A program made the translations under genes and the position numbers. A stretch of DNA of 64,000 nucleotides from assembly GCA_038146925.1 (NCBI GenBank), contig JAYQSP010000005.1:40504-104503 (forward strand), given 5' to 3'. The DNA comes from UBA830 sp038146925 (GTDB lineage: Bacteria; Pseudomonadota; Alphaproteobacteria; MPNO01; UBA830). Shown here in pieces: positions 35,528 through 45,569 of the stretch. The first letter of the stretch is position 1, and each line of letters opens with the position of its first letter. Below the pieces are notes generated by a model. It was given only the letters and a program-made list of their open reading frames with translations. It had not been told where the DNA came from and did not search any database.

Positions 35528-35971
35528 TCAGTCGCTTAACCTGCCAAGCAGGTGAATAAGGGTCTTCCGTTCCGCCGCCGTCAACGGGGCGAGCGTTTCC
35601 TCATTCGAAATCTTCGCTTTTGCGATGGCGGCCTCGACGGTTTTCCGGCCCCGGGCCGTCAGTTCCACGACCCGGCGGCGCCTGTCCGACGGGTGGGGTT
35701 TCGTCGCGACCAGCCCGCCCGCCTGTAGTCGTTGTACGACCCCCAGGATCGTGGCGGAATCGATGGCGGCCGACCTGCCGAGTTCGTTCTGCGACGCGGC
35801 ACCCGTTTCCCATAGCCGGGCCAGCACCGCGAATTGTGTCTGGGTCAGACCGAAATCCATATGGGCAAAAAAGATTGCCGTATGGCGCTGCATCGCCAGC
35901 CGCAGACGAAAACCGATTTGTTCGTCGAGGGAATAGGCGTCGATTACGGCCGTATCCGCAGGGGAATTCAC
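35528..35971 (-). CDS. MarR-family transcriptional regulator
   Basis: This 147-residue winged-helix regulator has LTQTQFAVLARLWETGAASQNELGRSAAID (helix-turn-helix region) and RLQAGGLVATKPHPSDRRRRVVELTARG (wing). MarR proteins commonly sense aromatic acids. The ATG at 35971 overlaps the stop of the amidase (ATGA), so it belongs to the amidase operon and probably controls it and the molybdenum hydroxylase. The ligand is unknown. Confidence 0.88.
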   Translation of the reverse strand: MNSPADTAVIDAYSLDEQIGFRLRLAMQRHTAIFFAHMDFGLTQTQFAVLARLWETGAASQNELGRSAAIDSATILGVVQRLQAGGLVATKPHPSDRRRRVVELTARGRKTVEAAIAKAKISNEETLAPLTAAERKTLIHLLGRLSD

Positions 35972-37164
35972 GAACTTTCTCCTGCGGCGGCAATATCGCG
36001 TTCTATCCGGGCAGCGTGTCCGAACAGGATTTCGTCTTCACCGAGGCCGGCCATCATCTGAAGGCCGGTACGGGGCACGGCGCTGGATAGCGGATTCGGC
36101 AGGCCAACCACGGGGTTGCCGGTCAGATTGCCAAGGCATGTCAACAGGGTCATGGCAACGACGACCGGCACTTCGGCCCCGCCCAGCAGAACCCGGCGTG
36201 CCTCGCGGTGCGGCGGCGCGATGGGTAGGGTCGGCGATATCAGCAGGTCGACGGGGTCCAGCGTCGCCTGCATCCGGTCGGATGCCGCCCGCGCCCATTC
36301 CCATGCCGCATCGACAGCTTCGACGGACAGATTTTCCGCGTGACGCAAACCGGCGACGGCGGCCTTTCCCAGACGACTGCGTTCGTCGTCCGTCAGATCC
36401 GCATAGATGCCGCCGGCTTCGGAGAGGACGATGACGCCATGCGCCTCGGCAATCTGTTCGCGGCCCGGGATGGCGATGCGGGTGATCGTGTGACCCACGG
36501 CTTCAAGCCGTTTTGAAAGGACATCCAGCTCTTCGGAAATGGCCGGCTCGAACAGGCCGGCACGATCGATTTCAATGCCGATGCGCAGATTGTCTTTCTC
36601 GCCCACGGGAGGTTCGGTGCCGTAGATCAGCACAGTTCCGGCGCGTGCCAGAATATCCAGGTCGCGCGCAATCAGGCCGACATGGTCCAGTTGGGGCGTC
36701 AGTGGCCACACGCCGTCATTGGAAACCCGGCCATAGGTCGGCTTGAAGGAAGTCAGACCGGTACATGCCGCCGGCATGCGGACGCTGCCGCCGGTGTCGG
36801 TGCCGACCGCGAAATCGCAGAATCCGGCCGCGACCGCTGCCGCCGATCCACCGGACGATCCGCCGACGATCAGATCGGGGACAACGGGGTTGGACGTCTG
36901 CGGCGTCGACGCGCCGAAGCCGCCCGCGTCGGTTTGTGTCATGCCGACAAACCCGGCCCCCGCCTTCAGCAGAATGTCGACACAGGGCGCCGTCGCGGTT
37001 GCGCGCCGTTCGGCGAGCAGGGGATGGCCGGCGGTGAACGCCTGGCCGTCGACGGCTACGTTGTCCTTTACCGCGAAGGTAAGACCCGACAACGGGCCGG
37101 TATCGGCGCCGTCGATGCGCGTGCGTTCGACGAACGCGTTCCAGCGGTCTTCGGTCGGGGGCAT
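35968..37164 (-). CDS. Amidase signature family protein
   Basis: This 398-residue amidase has the Ser-cisSer-Lys triad: Lys in FAVKDNVA near residue 32, and the Ser residues in GGSSGGSAAAVAAG and GTDTGGSVRMPAACTGL. It is shorter than the usual 450-500 residues but complete in its core. Such enzymes hydrolyse amides of aromatic or aliphatic acids, for example in N-heterocycle or cyanuric-acid breakdown. It is 24 bases after the dehydrogenase gene stop, on the same strand, and overlaps the MarR start. Confidence 0.85.
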   Translation of the reverse strand: MPPTEDRWNAFVERTRIDGADTGPLSGLTFAVKDNVAVDGQAFTAGHPLLAERRATATAPCVDILLKAGAGFVGMTQTDAGGFGASTPQTSNPVVPDLIVGGSSGGSAAAVAAGFCDFAVGTDTGGSVRMPAACTGLTSFKPTYGRVSNDGVWPLTPQLDHVGLIARDLDILARAGTVLIYGTEPPVGEKDNLRIGIEIDRAGLFEPAISEELDVLSKRLEAVGHTITRIAIPGREQIAEAHGVIVLSEAGGIYADLTDDERSRLGKAAVAGLRHAENLSVEAVDAAWEWARAASDRMQATLDPVDLLISPTLPIAPPHREARRVLLGGAEVPVVVAMTLLTCLGNLTGNPVVGLPNPLSSAVPRTGLQMMAGLGEDEILFGHAARIERDIAAAGESS

Positions 37165-37188
37165 GGGGTGGTCTGTTCGCCGGCCGCC

Positions 37189-37998
37189 CTATCGGTCGCG
37201 CAGCCGGTCCATAAGCGATTTTTCCTGGCCGCCGTCTATTTCGATCTGGGTGCCGTTGACGAAATGCATCAGCGGCGAGGCGAGCATGACGCACAGATTG
37301 GCAACCTCCTCGGTCTCCGCGATGCGACCCAGCGGAATCGACGATGGCGCCAGCTTGTCGGCTTCCTCGAACGACAGGTTCATGTCCCGCGCCATGGCGT
37401 TGACCAGACCGGTCCACCGTTCGGTGCGGACCGGCCCCGGATTGACCGCGACGAAACTGATATTGTCTTTGCCGTACTGACCGGCCAGCGACATGGTCAG
37501 GTTCTGTCCGGCGGCATTGGCGGCGCCCGGGGCAATTTCCCAGTAAGACGGTTTCACGCCGTCATTGCCGATCAGATTGACGACGCGTCCGCCGCCCTGT
37601 TCCTTCATGATCGGCAGCACGTAGCGCAGGCAGCGCACATAACCCATGAACTTCAGTTGCAACGACTGTTCCCAGTCGTCTTCCGACAGATGTTCGATCA
37701 CCCCGCCCGGCGACGAACCGGCATTGTTGACCATGATGTCCACGCGGCCGAGTTCCTTCGCGCCGTCCTCGACGAATTTCCTAGCCTGGTCGTTGTCGGT
37801 CAAGTCGCAGGGCAACGCCACGACTTTCACGCCCGTGACGTCCCGGATTTCCTGCGCCGCAGCGTCCAGCGGATCCGGTCGGCGGGCGCAAATCGCGACA
37901 TCAACGCCTTCTTTCGCCAGTCCCATGGCGATGCCTTTGCCGATGCCTTCGCTGCCGCCGGTGATCAGGGCGGTTTTGCCTTTGAGTTGTAGTTCCAT
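37189..37998 (-). CDS. Short-chain dehydrogenase-like protein without the YxxxK pair
   Basis: This 269-residue protein has the SDR Rossmann fold with TGGSEGIGKG (TGxxxGIG) and NNAGSSPGG. At the catalytic site, where classical SDRs have YxxxK, it reads SYWEIAPGAANAAGQN. The Lys is absent. This variant is shared by a known subgroup, so it may still act by a different mechanism. The end has GPVRTERW and the last part ending IEIDGGQEKS. It sits between a hydrolase and the amidase on the same strand. Confidence 0.78.
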   Translation of the reverse strand: MELQLKGKTALITGGSEGIGKGIAMGLAKEGVDVAICARRPDPLDAAAQEIRDVTGVKVVALPCDLTDNDQARKFVEDGAKELGRVDIMVNNAGSSPGGVIEHLSEDDWEQSLQLKFMGYVRCLRYVLPIMKEQGGGRVVNLIGNDGVKPSYWEIAPGAANAAGQNLTMSLAGQYGKDNISFVAVNPGPVRTERWTGLVNAMARDMNLSFEEADKLAPSSIPLGRIAETEEVANLCVMLASPLMHFVNGTQIEIDGGQEKSLMDRLRDR

Positions 37999-38033
37999 AT
38001 TGGGTCTCCCGTTCTGCCGTGTTTCCGCGGATA

Positions 38034-38939
38034 TCAGTTGTTCGTGCGTTTGTGGTTCATCCAGGATCCGTCCGTCGCGGCGGCGAAGTAATCGCGCAAC
38101 GCTGCGTTGACGATATCAGGTTCTTCCATCGTGATCGTGTGTCCGGTTCGCGGCACGATCTGCAAAGCCGCGGTCGGTGCCGTGCGTTTGAGGAAAAGAC
38201 TGCCGTCCAGGCAAGGATGATCCTCGTCGCCGACCAGTACCAGCAGCGGCGGCGAGAAATCCCTCAGCGCCGCTTCCATGTCCCACAGGGTGGGGCGGTC
38301 GCGCTGCAGATTCAGCATGGTCAGCGCCGCGCCTTCCGGCGACAGCCCGGCCAGAATTTTCTCGAATTCGGCGAAATCCACCGGATTTTTCGCCTCAAAC
38401 GTATGACGCATGGGGAAGCGGGCGTATTTGGCCGCCGCGTCCGCGATCGGCTCTTCGCGGAACATCCTGGCTATGTCTTCACACAGACCGCGTACCGTTT
38501 CGCGTTCGTCCGGGTGCGATCCCCAGCCGCAGCCGAGGGCTGCGACAGACAGGCAGCGATCCGGATGGCGGATGCCGACATTCAGCGCCGTGTAGGCGCC
38601 CATCGAATGTCCGACGATATGGGCTTTTTCGATGCCGAGGCTGTCGAGCACAGCCACCGCGTCCGATACGGCTTTGTCCTGTCCGTAGTTTTGGTCGCCC
38701 TCCGGCACGTCCGAGGGCGGGTATCCCCGCGCGCAATAAGCGATGCAGCGATAGTTCCCGCTGAGCGCCGCGATCTGTCCGGCCCAGGTGCGGTGATTAC
38801 CGGCGAATTCGTGAATGAACAGGATCGCATCCCCGGATCCGTTATCCTCGTAAAAAAGCGATACGCCGTCGGTACTGGCAAGGGTGGGCAAAGTCGGACT
38901 CCGGATGCGCGGTTTGCACAAGCTTAAAAGCCCAGCCAC
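38034..38939 (-). CDS. Alpha/beta hydrolase family protein
   Basis: This 301-residue alpha/beta-hydrolase has FIHEFAGNHRTW (oxyanion region), YCARGYPPSD, the nucleophile GHSMGAY (Ser), VLVGDEDHPC with the acidic residue and a His in PRTGHTITMEEPD. The N-terminal 15 residues (to LASTDGVSLFY) are not family-like. A TTG near 38900 may be the true start. It heads the minus-strand gene set that includes the dehydrogenase and amidase. Substrate unknown. Confidence 0.78.
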   Translation of the reverse strand: MAGLLSLCKPRIRSPTLPTLASTDGVSLFYEDNGSGDAILFIHEFAGNHRTWAGQIAALSGNYRCIAYCARGYPPSDVPEGDQNYGQDKAVSDAVAVLDSLGIEKAHIVGHSMGAYTALNVGIRHPDRCLSVAALGCGWGSHPDERETVRGLCEDIARMFREEPIADAAAKYARFPMRHTFEAKNPVDFAEFEKILAGLSPEGAALTMLNLQRDRPTLWDMEAALRDFSPPLLVLVGDEDHPCLDGSLFLKRTAPTAALQIVPRTGHTITMEEPDIVNAALRDYFAAATDGSWMNHKRTNN

Positions 38940-39045
38940 TTGTATGCTAGTAACGAGGCTGCAAATTTCACGATACTTATGGCGACGGGGTCGTCCGCCA
39001 ATAAGGCTATACCGGTATGCGCGGTCTGGCAGTTATCGGGAAAAC

Positions 39046-39141
39046 TGGCGGAAAAGAGTGGGAGTCGAACCCACCAGGGACGTCTGACGCCCCTCACCGG
39101 TTTTGAAGACCGGGCGCCCCACCGGGGAACGATTCTCTTCC
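39046..39141 (-). tRNA. selC: Selenocysteine tRNA (selC)
   Basis: The minus strand from 39141 folds as a tRNA-Sec of 96 nt including the encoded CCA. The acceptor stem has eight base pairs (GGAAGAGA with TCTTTTCC) instead of seven. The anticodon loop is CTTCAAA with anticodon TCA for UGA, flanked by a 5-bp stem (CCGGT with ACCGG). A long variable arm (GAGGGGCGTCAGACGTCCC) and T-loop GTTCGACTC complete it. The extended acceptor stem and TCA anticodon together mark selC, not a suppressor. It lies 0.9 kb downstream of selB, same strand. Confidence 0.95.
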
Positions 39142-39152
39142 GACGTGCCCAA

Positions 39153-39179
39153 TGGATAGCAAAATCCACGACATGACAA
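39153..39179 (-). promoter_or_regulatory. Possible selC promoter
   Basis: On the minus strand TTGTCA (39179-39174) and TATCCA (39158-39153) could serve as -35 and -10 elements, with the tRNA starting 12 bases on. The 15-base spacing is shorter than the usual 17, so this is a weak call. Confidence 0.3.
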
Positions 39180-39333
39180 TACGGCAAATTCTGACATTTT
39201 CGTGTTAACCAACGGGACTCATTTTTATTGAACACGGCGTGGCAATTGGAGACGATAAACACCAATTAATGGCGGAAATTCGCCAGTTATGACTTCAAGT
39301 CTTTGAGGGATCAGCGTTTTGTAGGTGAGGGTT

Positions 39334-40016
39334 ATGGTTAAAGTTGTTTCGCGTTCTGCGGTCATCGGAGTGTTTCTGGCCGCGTGTATCATCCACACAT
39401 CATCGGGGGCAGTAGCTCTTCCATCCCTGCGCTCAATACGAACGTGACGACTGATTCCCTGCAGGTCGATGCAACGAACACGCTGAACATCAACAAAGGC
39501 GCGAATTTGACCTAATCGGCGGCGCATCGATCACGAACAACGGCAACATCAATCTCAACGGCTCCGGCGCCAACAAGTCCATCGTCGTGTCCGGCGCGTT
39601 ATCGTTCACGGGCAGCGGCACGATCACGCTCGGCGATCATCCCAGCAACCGCATCACCCAGGTTGTCGGCGGCAGCGTCCCTACGCGATCGGCGGGTCAC
39701 ACGATCCGTGGATCGGGCCTCCTTCTGGCCGGGACCGGCAACATGAACAACGCAGGTTCGATCATCGCCGATCAGACGAACGCGCGCACCAGCGATCCGG
39801 GGCTCGAAGATTTCAACAATACCGGCACGTTGCGGGCGCCTGACCGGCACCGGTCTAGTCGACCTCAACAGCCTGTGGATCGAGGTCACGCTGGCAAACG
39901 TCCAGCCGCCAAGCGGCGATCCGGTTCCGGAACCGCAGATGATCCTGATGATGATGTTCGGCATCACTGCGATCTTCTGGATGTGCCGCCGCCGGGCGAC
40001 CGCCTCGGATCACTGA
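39334..40016 (+). pseudogene. PEP-CTERM exported protein, broken by frameshifts
   Basis: Four reading frames together spell a decayed exported protein: a signal peptide MVKVVSRSAVIGVFLAAC, then NTNVTTDSLQVDATNTLNIN, then ASITNNGNINLNGSGANK and ITLGDHPSNRITQVVGG. The frame order 1, 0, 2, 0 needs at least three shifts. The end reads DPVPEPQMILMMMFGITAIFW then a basic tail RRRATASDH, which is the PEP-CTERM sorting signal (motif, membrane helix, arginines). The repeat-like Asn/Gly-rich middle is typical of surface or matrix proteins. It lies between selC and selB and converges on selB with 9 bases between stops. Confidence 0.75.
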
Positions 40017-40025
40017 CGCCGGTAT

Positions 40026-41951
40026 CTACTCTCCGCTGAACGCATCCGCTGCGGGGCGGATAACTTCGTGCGCATCGCCAACGCGGCGGGTGAACTTCAC
40101 CTTGTCGAAAAATTCCAGCACCTCGATGGCGAGGTTGCGGCCGATTTCCGATGCATCTCGGAAAGTGGCGGCGGTCACCATGCCGTCTTCGGCGTCTGAG
40201 GCCACTTTTTCCGCAACCTTACCCAATTGGAGCAGAGTTTCCGGCGGATAGAACCGGTTCTTGGCGATCCGTACCACCAGCCCGTGACGGCCAGCCCGCA
40301 CTAGCAGGGACTCCACCTTGCGCGGCTCGTTGCCGATTGCCTGGGCGATGTCGACCACCACCGGCGGGCGCAGACCACCTTCGATCAGCAAGGGTTTGAT
40401 CTTCTTCCAGTTGGTGGCGTCGGCACCTTGCAGACTGGGCTGATGCGACGGCAAACGAACGCCCATGCCTTCCTTTACAATGGTGCCTTCGCGGACCAGT
40501 TCCGCGGAAATTCCTACCGCCGCGTCAGCGGGCAGGCGGATGCCGGTGCCGGACAAGACGCGGTTTTCGCCCGGCCCGACCGTGTCCGGCGATTTTTTGT
40601 GCCATGCGGCGAGACCGTCCAGAACGGCGGTTCGCACGGCGTCCCAGTGATGCGCGGAAAACACCAGGGTGCCTGCTTCTGTCGAAACAGATTTCATCGG
40701 CACCAGCTCTGCCAGCGCTTCCATGTCGCCCGGCGCCAGGTTGCGCGCGGTGGCAAACCGGTCGAGGAAGAGACCGTTCGGAGAATTTTCCAGCAAGGCC
40801 GCGAGCGCCGTGCCGTCGTCCGGCTCTTCCATCGCCCGCAGGAAGGCAATGCGTTCCGGTTTCGCCCGGCCGCGCGTCGGCGGATAGAGGTCGATCACCC
40901 GGCCGCCGCCGATGGTCCGTTGCGCCGACTGGTCGCGGATGATCAGCCCGTCGCCGCGGACTGCGCCGACCGCCTGATCGAGGACCAGCTGCACCAGCCC
41001 GTTTTCACCCGGGACGATGCCCTTGTCGCCGAGCACCGCCACTCGACCGGTGGTTTCCGATGCGCCGAGATGGACATGCACCGGCGTCCAATGCGCCAGC
41101 GCGCGGGCTTCGGAGTCCAGCACCCGCAGTCGGACGTCGATCTTGCGCGCGGGCGGCGGCAGATCGCCGGCAACTACCCAGTCGCCGCGACGGATCAGAT
41201 CCTTGTCGAGGTTCGTGCCGGCCAGGTTAAGGGCGCAACGCTGTCCCGCCTTTCCGGTTTCGGATTCGGCATTCTGGGCATGAATGCCGCGTACACGGAC
41301 ATCCATCTCAGGGCCAAGAACGCGGGCTGCGCTGCCTGTGTTTATTTTCCCCGAAAAAGCAGTGCCCGTTACCACCAGCCCGGCGCCCACGACGTCGAAG
41401 CTGCGGTCGATGGCGAGGCGGAAATTCCCCGTTGCGGGACGTGGCGGCATGTCGGCGGCGGCATTCAGCAGATGCTGTTTCAGTCCGTCGACGCCGTCGC
41501 CGGCCATCGCCGAGACGGGAAACACGGGGATGCCCGCCAGGGACGTGTCGGCGAATAATTCGTCGATTTCCTCCGATACCTCCACCGCGCGCACTTCCTC
41601 GACCCGGTCGATCTTGGTCAGTGCGACCGCGCCACGCGACACGCCAAGCAGGTCGAGAATCGCCAGATGTTCGCGGGTCTGCGGCATGGGACCGTCATCG
41701 GCAGCAACGATGAACAGCACGAAATCGATGCCGGCGACGCCGCACAGCATGTTGCGGATGAATTTCTCGTGGCCCGGCACGTCGATAAAGCCGATGGTTT
41801 CGGCGTCATCCAGCGGCAGGTACGCGAAGCCCAGATCGATGGTCAGGTTGCGCTTTTTTTCTTCCGGCAGGCGGTCCGTGTCGACGCCGGTCAGCGCTTT
41901 TATCAGCAGGGTCTTGCCGTGATCGACATGGCCGGCGGTTGCAATAATCAT
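40026..41951 (-). CDS. selB: Selenocysteine-specific elongation factor SelB
   Basis: This 641-residue GTPase delivers Sec-tRNA to UGA codons that have a SECIS hairpin. The EF-Tu-like domain has G1 GHVDHGKT at residues 7-14, DVPGHEKFIRNM (G3) and TKID (G4). Two beta-barrel domains follow, then four winged-helix modules at the C-terminus that bind the hairpin (segments such as LNRFYPPETLLQLGKVA and FTRRVGDAHEVIR). Length compares with 614 in E. coli. Its ATG overlaps the selA stop (ATGA), so selA-selB are coupled. An intact C-terminal half supports working hairpin recognition. Confidence 0.95.
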   Translation of the reverse strand: MIIATAGHVDHGKTLLIKALTGVDTDRLPEEKKRNLTIDLGFAYLPLDDAETIGFIDVPGHEKFIRNMLCGVAGIDFVLFIVAADDGPMPQTREHLAILDLLGVSRGAVALTKIDRVEEVRAVEVSEEIDELFADTSLAGIPVFPVSAMAGDGVDGLKQHLLNAAADMPPRPATGNFRLAIDRSFDVVGAGLVVTGTAFSGKINTGSAARVLGPEMDVRVRGIHAQNAESETGKAGQRCALNLAGTNLDKDLIRRGDWVVAGDLPPPARKIDVRLRVLDSEARALAHWTPVHVHLGASETTGRVAVLGDKGIVPGENGLVQLVLDQAVGAVRGDGLIIRDQSAQRTIGGGRVIDLYPPTRGRAKPERIAFLRAMEEPDDGTALAALLENSPNGLFLDRFATARNLAPGDMEALAELVPMKSVSTEAGTLVFSAHHWDAVRTAVLDGLAAWHKKSPDTVGPGENRVLSGTGIRLPADAAVGISAELVREGTIVKEGMGVRLPSHQPSLQGADATNWKKIKPLLIEGGLRPPVVVDIAQAIGNEPRKVESLLVRAGRHGLVVRIAKNRFYPPETLLQLGKVAEKVASDAEDGMVTAATFRDASEIGRNLAIEVLEFFDKVKFTRRVGDAHEVIRPAADAFSGE

Positions 41952-43351
41952 CCGGGAAGATCGAGGGCTGAAAGCTGTGCGGTAAAGCCCTCTTCGTCTT
42001 CCAGGCAGCGGAGATCGAGGATGAAGGCAGCATCCTGGATGCGTCCGATCACCGGCACGGGAAGGTCGCGGAACGCAACGGCCACCGCGTTCAGGGCAGT
42101 GCCGCTGTTGTTCTTCGGTACGATCGCCAGCCCGGCGCTGGGTATTTTTCGGGTCGGCAGCGCGCCGGATCCGATCTGGCTGTCGCAGGCGGTATCCGTG
42201 ACTTGCGCGAAACCGTCCATCGCAGCGGCGATGGCCGGGCCGACACGGTTGGCCGCGCTTCGGATATCGTCGACGGGGCGGGCCAGCGCGCGCAGGGTCG
42301 GCACTCGCTCCACCAGACGGTCCGGATCCGCATACAGCCGGAGGACGGCCGACAGGGCTGCGATCGTCATCTTGTCGCAACGCAATGCGCGCTTCATCGG
42401 GTTCTTTTTAATTCGGGCGATATAGTCTTTCGCGCCGACAATGATTCCCGCCTGCGGCCCGCCCAGCAGCTTGTCGCCGGAAAACGTCACCACGTCGGCG
42501 CCGTTTTTCATGGCTTCCATGGGCGTCGGTTCGTGGGGCAGTCCGAACCTTTCCAGTTCGGTCAGCGTGCCGCTGCCGAGATCGATCGCGAACGGGATGT
42601 CGTTCTCGCGGCAGAGTTCGGCAAGCCGAGGCTCCGGCACCTCCGCGGTAAAGCCCTCGACCACATAGTTGCTGGTGTGCACCTTCATGATCATGCCGGT
42701 GTCGGGACCGATGGCGTCGGCAAAATCCTCCAGGTGAGTCCGGTTAGTGGTGCCGACTTCCACCAGGGTGCAGCCTGATTGCGCCATGATGTCCGGCATG
42801 CGGAACGAACCGCCGATTTCGATCAGTTCGCCGCGCGAAGTCGGCACTTCTTTGCCAAGCGCAAACGTGTTCAGCACCAGCATCACGGCGGCGGCGTTGT
42901 TATTGACGATGGTTGCGGCTTCCGCGCCCGTCATTTCGCACAGCCGTGATTCGATATGTTCGTCCCGGTCGCCGCGTTCTCCTTCCGCTATCCGGTATTC
43001 CAGGTTGGTGGCGCCCCGCGCAGCTTGCGCCACGGCGTCGATGGCTTCCTCCGGCAGGGCCGCGCGGCCCAGATTGGTGTGCAGGACCGTGCCGGTCAGG
43101 TTGTAGACCGGGCGCAGCGAGGGCGCGTTGACCTCAGTCAGGTGCTTGGTTGCCATCGTCAGGATGGCCATCTCGTCCGGTATGTTGCCACCCGCTAGCA
43201 CAACTTTACGAATGCCGTCCAAGGTGCGGCGGATCGCGTCGGTCGCCGGCGTGCGGCCGAATTCAGCGATCATGGCCACAGCGCTGTCGGTCTGAAGAAG
43301 CCTGTCGACGGAAGGCAGGTCCGCCAGTGGGGAAGAGGATTTTTTAGACAT
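41948..43351 (-). CDS. selA: L-seryl-tRNA(Sec) selenium transferase SelA
   Basis: This 467-residue PLP enzyme converts Ser-tRNA(Sec) to Sec-tRNA(Sec) using selenophosphate from SelD. Features include LPSVDRLLQTD at the N-terminus, NLTGTVLHTNLGRA, YRIAEGERGDRDEHIE, and the PLP lysine in FSGDKLLGGPQAG. The C-terminus is the usual small domain ending EGFTAQLSALDLPG. I start at ATG 43351 (MSKKSSSPLADL); an upstream start would add 42 residues that are not family-like. It is followed by selB (overlap) and, further on, selC. Confidence 0.95.
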   Translation of the reverse strand: MSKKSSSPLADLPSVDRLLQTDSAVAMIAEFGRTPATDAIRRTLDGIRKVVLAGGNIPDEMAILTMATKHLTEVNAPSLRPVYNLTGTVLHTNLGRAALPEEAIDAVAQAARGATNLEYRIAEGERGDRDEHIESRLCEMTGAEAATIVNNNAAAVMLVLNTFALGKEVPTSRGELIEIGGSFRMPDIMAQSGCTLVEVGTTNRTHLEDFADAIGPDTGMIMKVHTSNYVVEGFTAEVPEPRLAELCRENDIPFAIDLGSGTLTELERFGLPHEPTPMEAMKNGADVVTFSGDKLLGGPQAGIIVGAKDYIARIKKNPMKRALRCDKMTIAALSAVLRLYADPDRLVERVPTLRALARPVDDIRSAANRVGPAIAAAMDGFAQVTDTACDSQIGSGALPTRKIPSAGLAIVPKNNSGTALNAVAVAFRDLPVPVIGRIQDAAFILDLRCLEDEEGFTAQLSALDLPG

Positions 43352-43451
43352 ATCCGCGAGAGAATACTGCCTGCGGCATAGATGGGGAATGGCTGCTTGA
43401 AAGGTGCCAGGCGCACGAAACCCGGCTATATTTTGGGAAAGGGAGAAACGC

Positions 43452-43802
43452 ATGAGCGCCGAGAAGTCATTCAGCAAGGAAGTGGAATTGCTGCGCTTGG
43501 GCGAAGGCGAGGAATTTTACGGCGAGGCCATTCGTCCATCTCGGCGATCTAGAGGTGGTTAATACATTGATCGCGGCCGGCGCGCCGCTCTACCACCTCA
43601 ATAATCTTGCCTGGACCACGCTGATCAAATCCATCGTCCTCGGCGACGGTGGGCCCAATCATGTGGCGTGTCTCAAGGCACTGGTCGATACCGGCGCCGA
43701 CGTGAAGATCCCTACGGCAACGGTGGCTCGCCGCTGAAACTAGCTGAGCGTCAGGGATATGAATGGATCGTCCGAATCCTGAAAGCAGCGGTGGCGAAGT
43801 AG
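43452..43802 (+). pseudogene. Ankyrin-repeat protein with two compensating frameshifts
   Basis: The first 37 codons read MSAEKSFSKEVELLRLGEGE, then a stop follows in this frame. A one-base shift opens HLGDLEVVNTLIAAGAPLYH and LKALVDTGADVKIPTA, which are ankyrin helices (L-I-A-A-G-A pattern). Shifting back gives PYGNGGSPLKLAERQGY and a normal end at 43802. The two shifts cancel, so the original was one small ankyrin protein. It is either a pseudogene or carries two sequence errors. Confidence 0.65.
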
Positions 43803-43809
43803 GGGAATA

Positions 43810-45414
<1,605 letters not shown>

Positions 45415-45569
45415 GGGGTGTGTCCAGAAATCCAGTTTGGCGCGATGTGCGCCGACGGGCCGCAATATAGGGCGGTTTCAACGGATTTCCAGCATAGCTT
45501 GCCTGTCGCCTTGGCCGTCCCGGCGAGATAGAATAGAGGCAACAAAGGAAAACTGCGGAGGGTGTGCCG

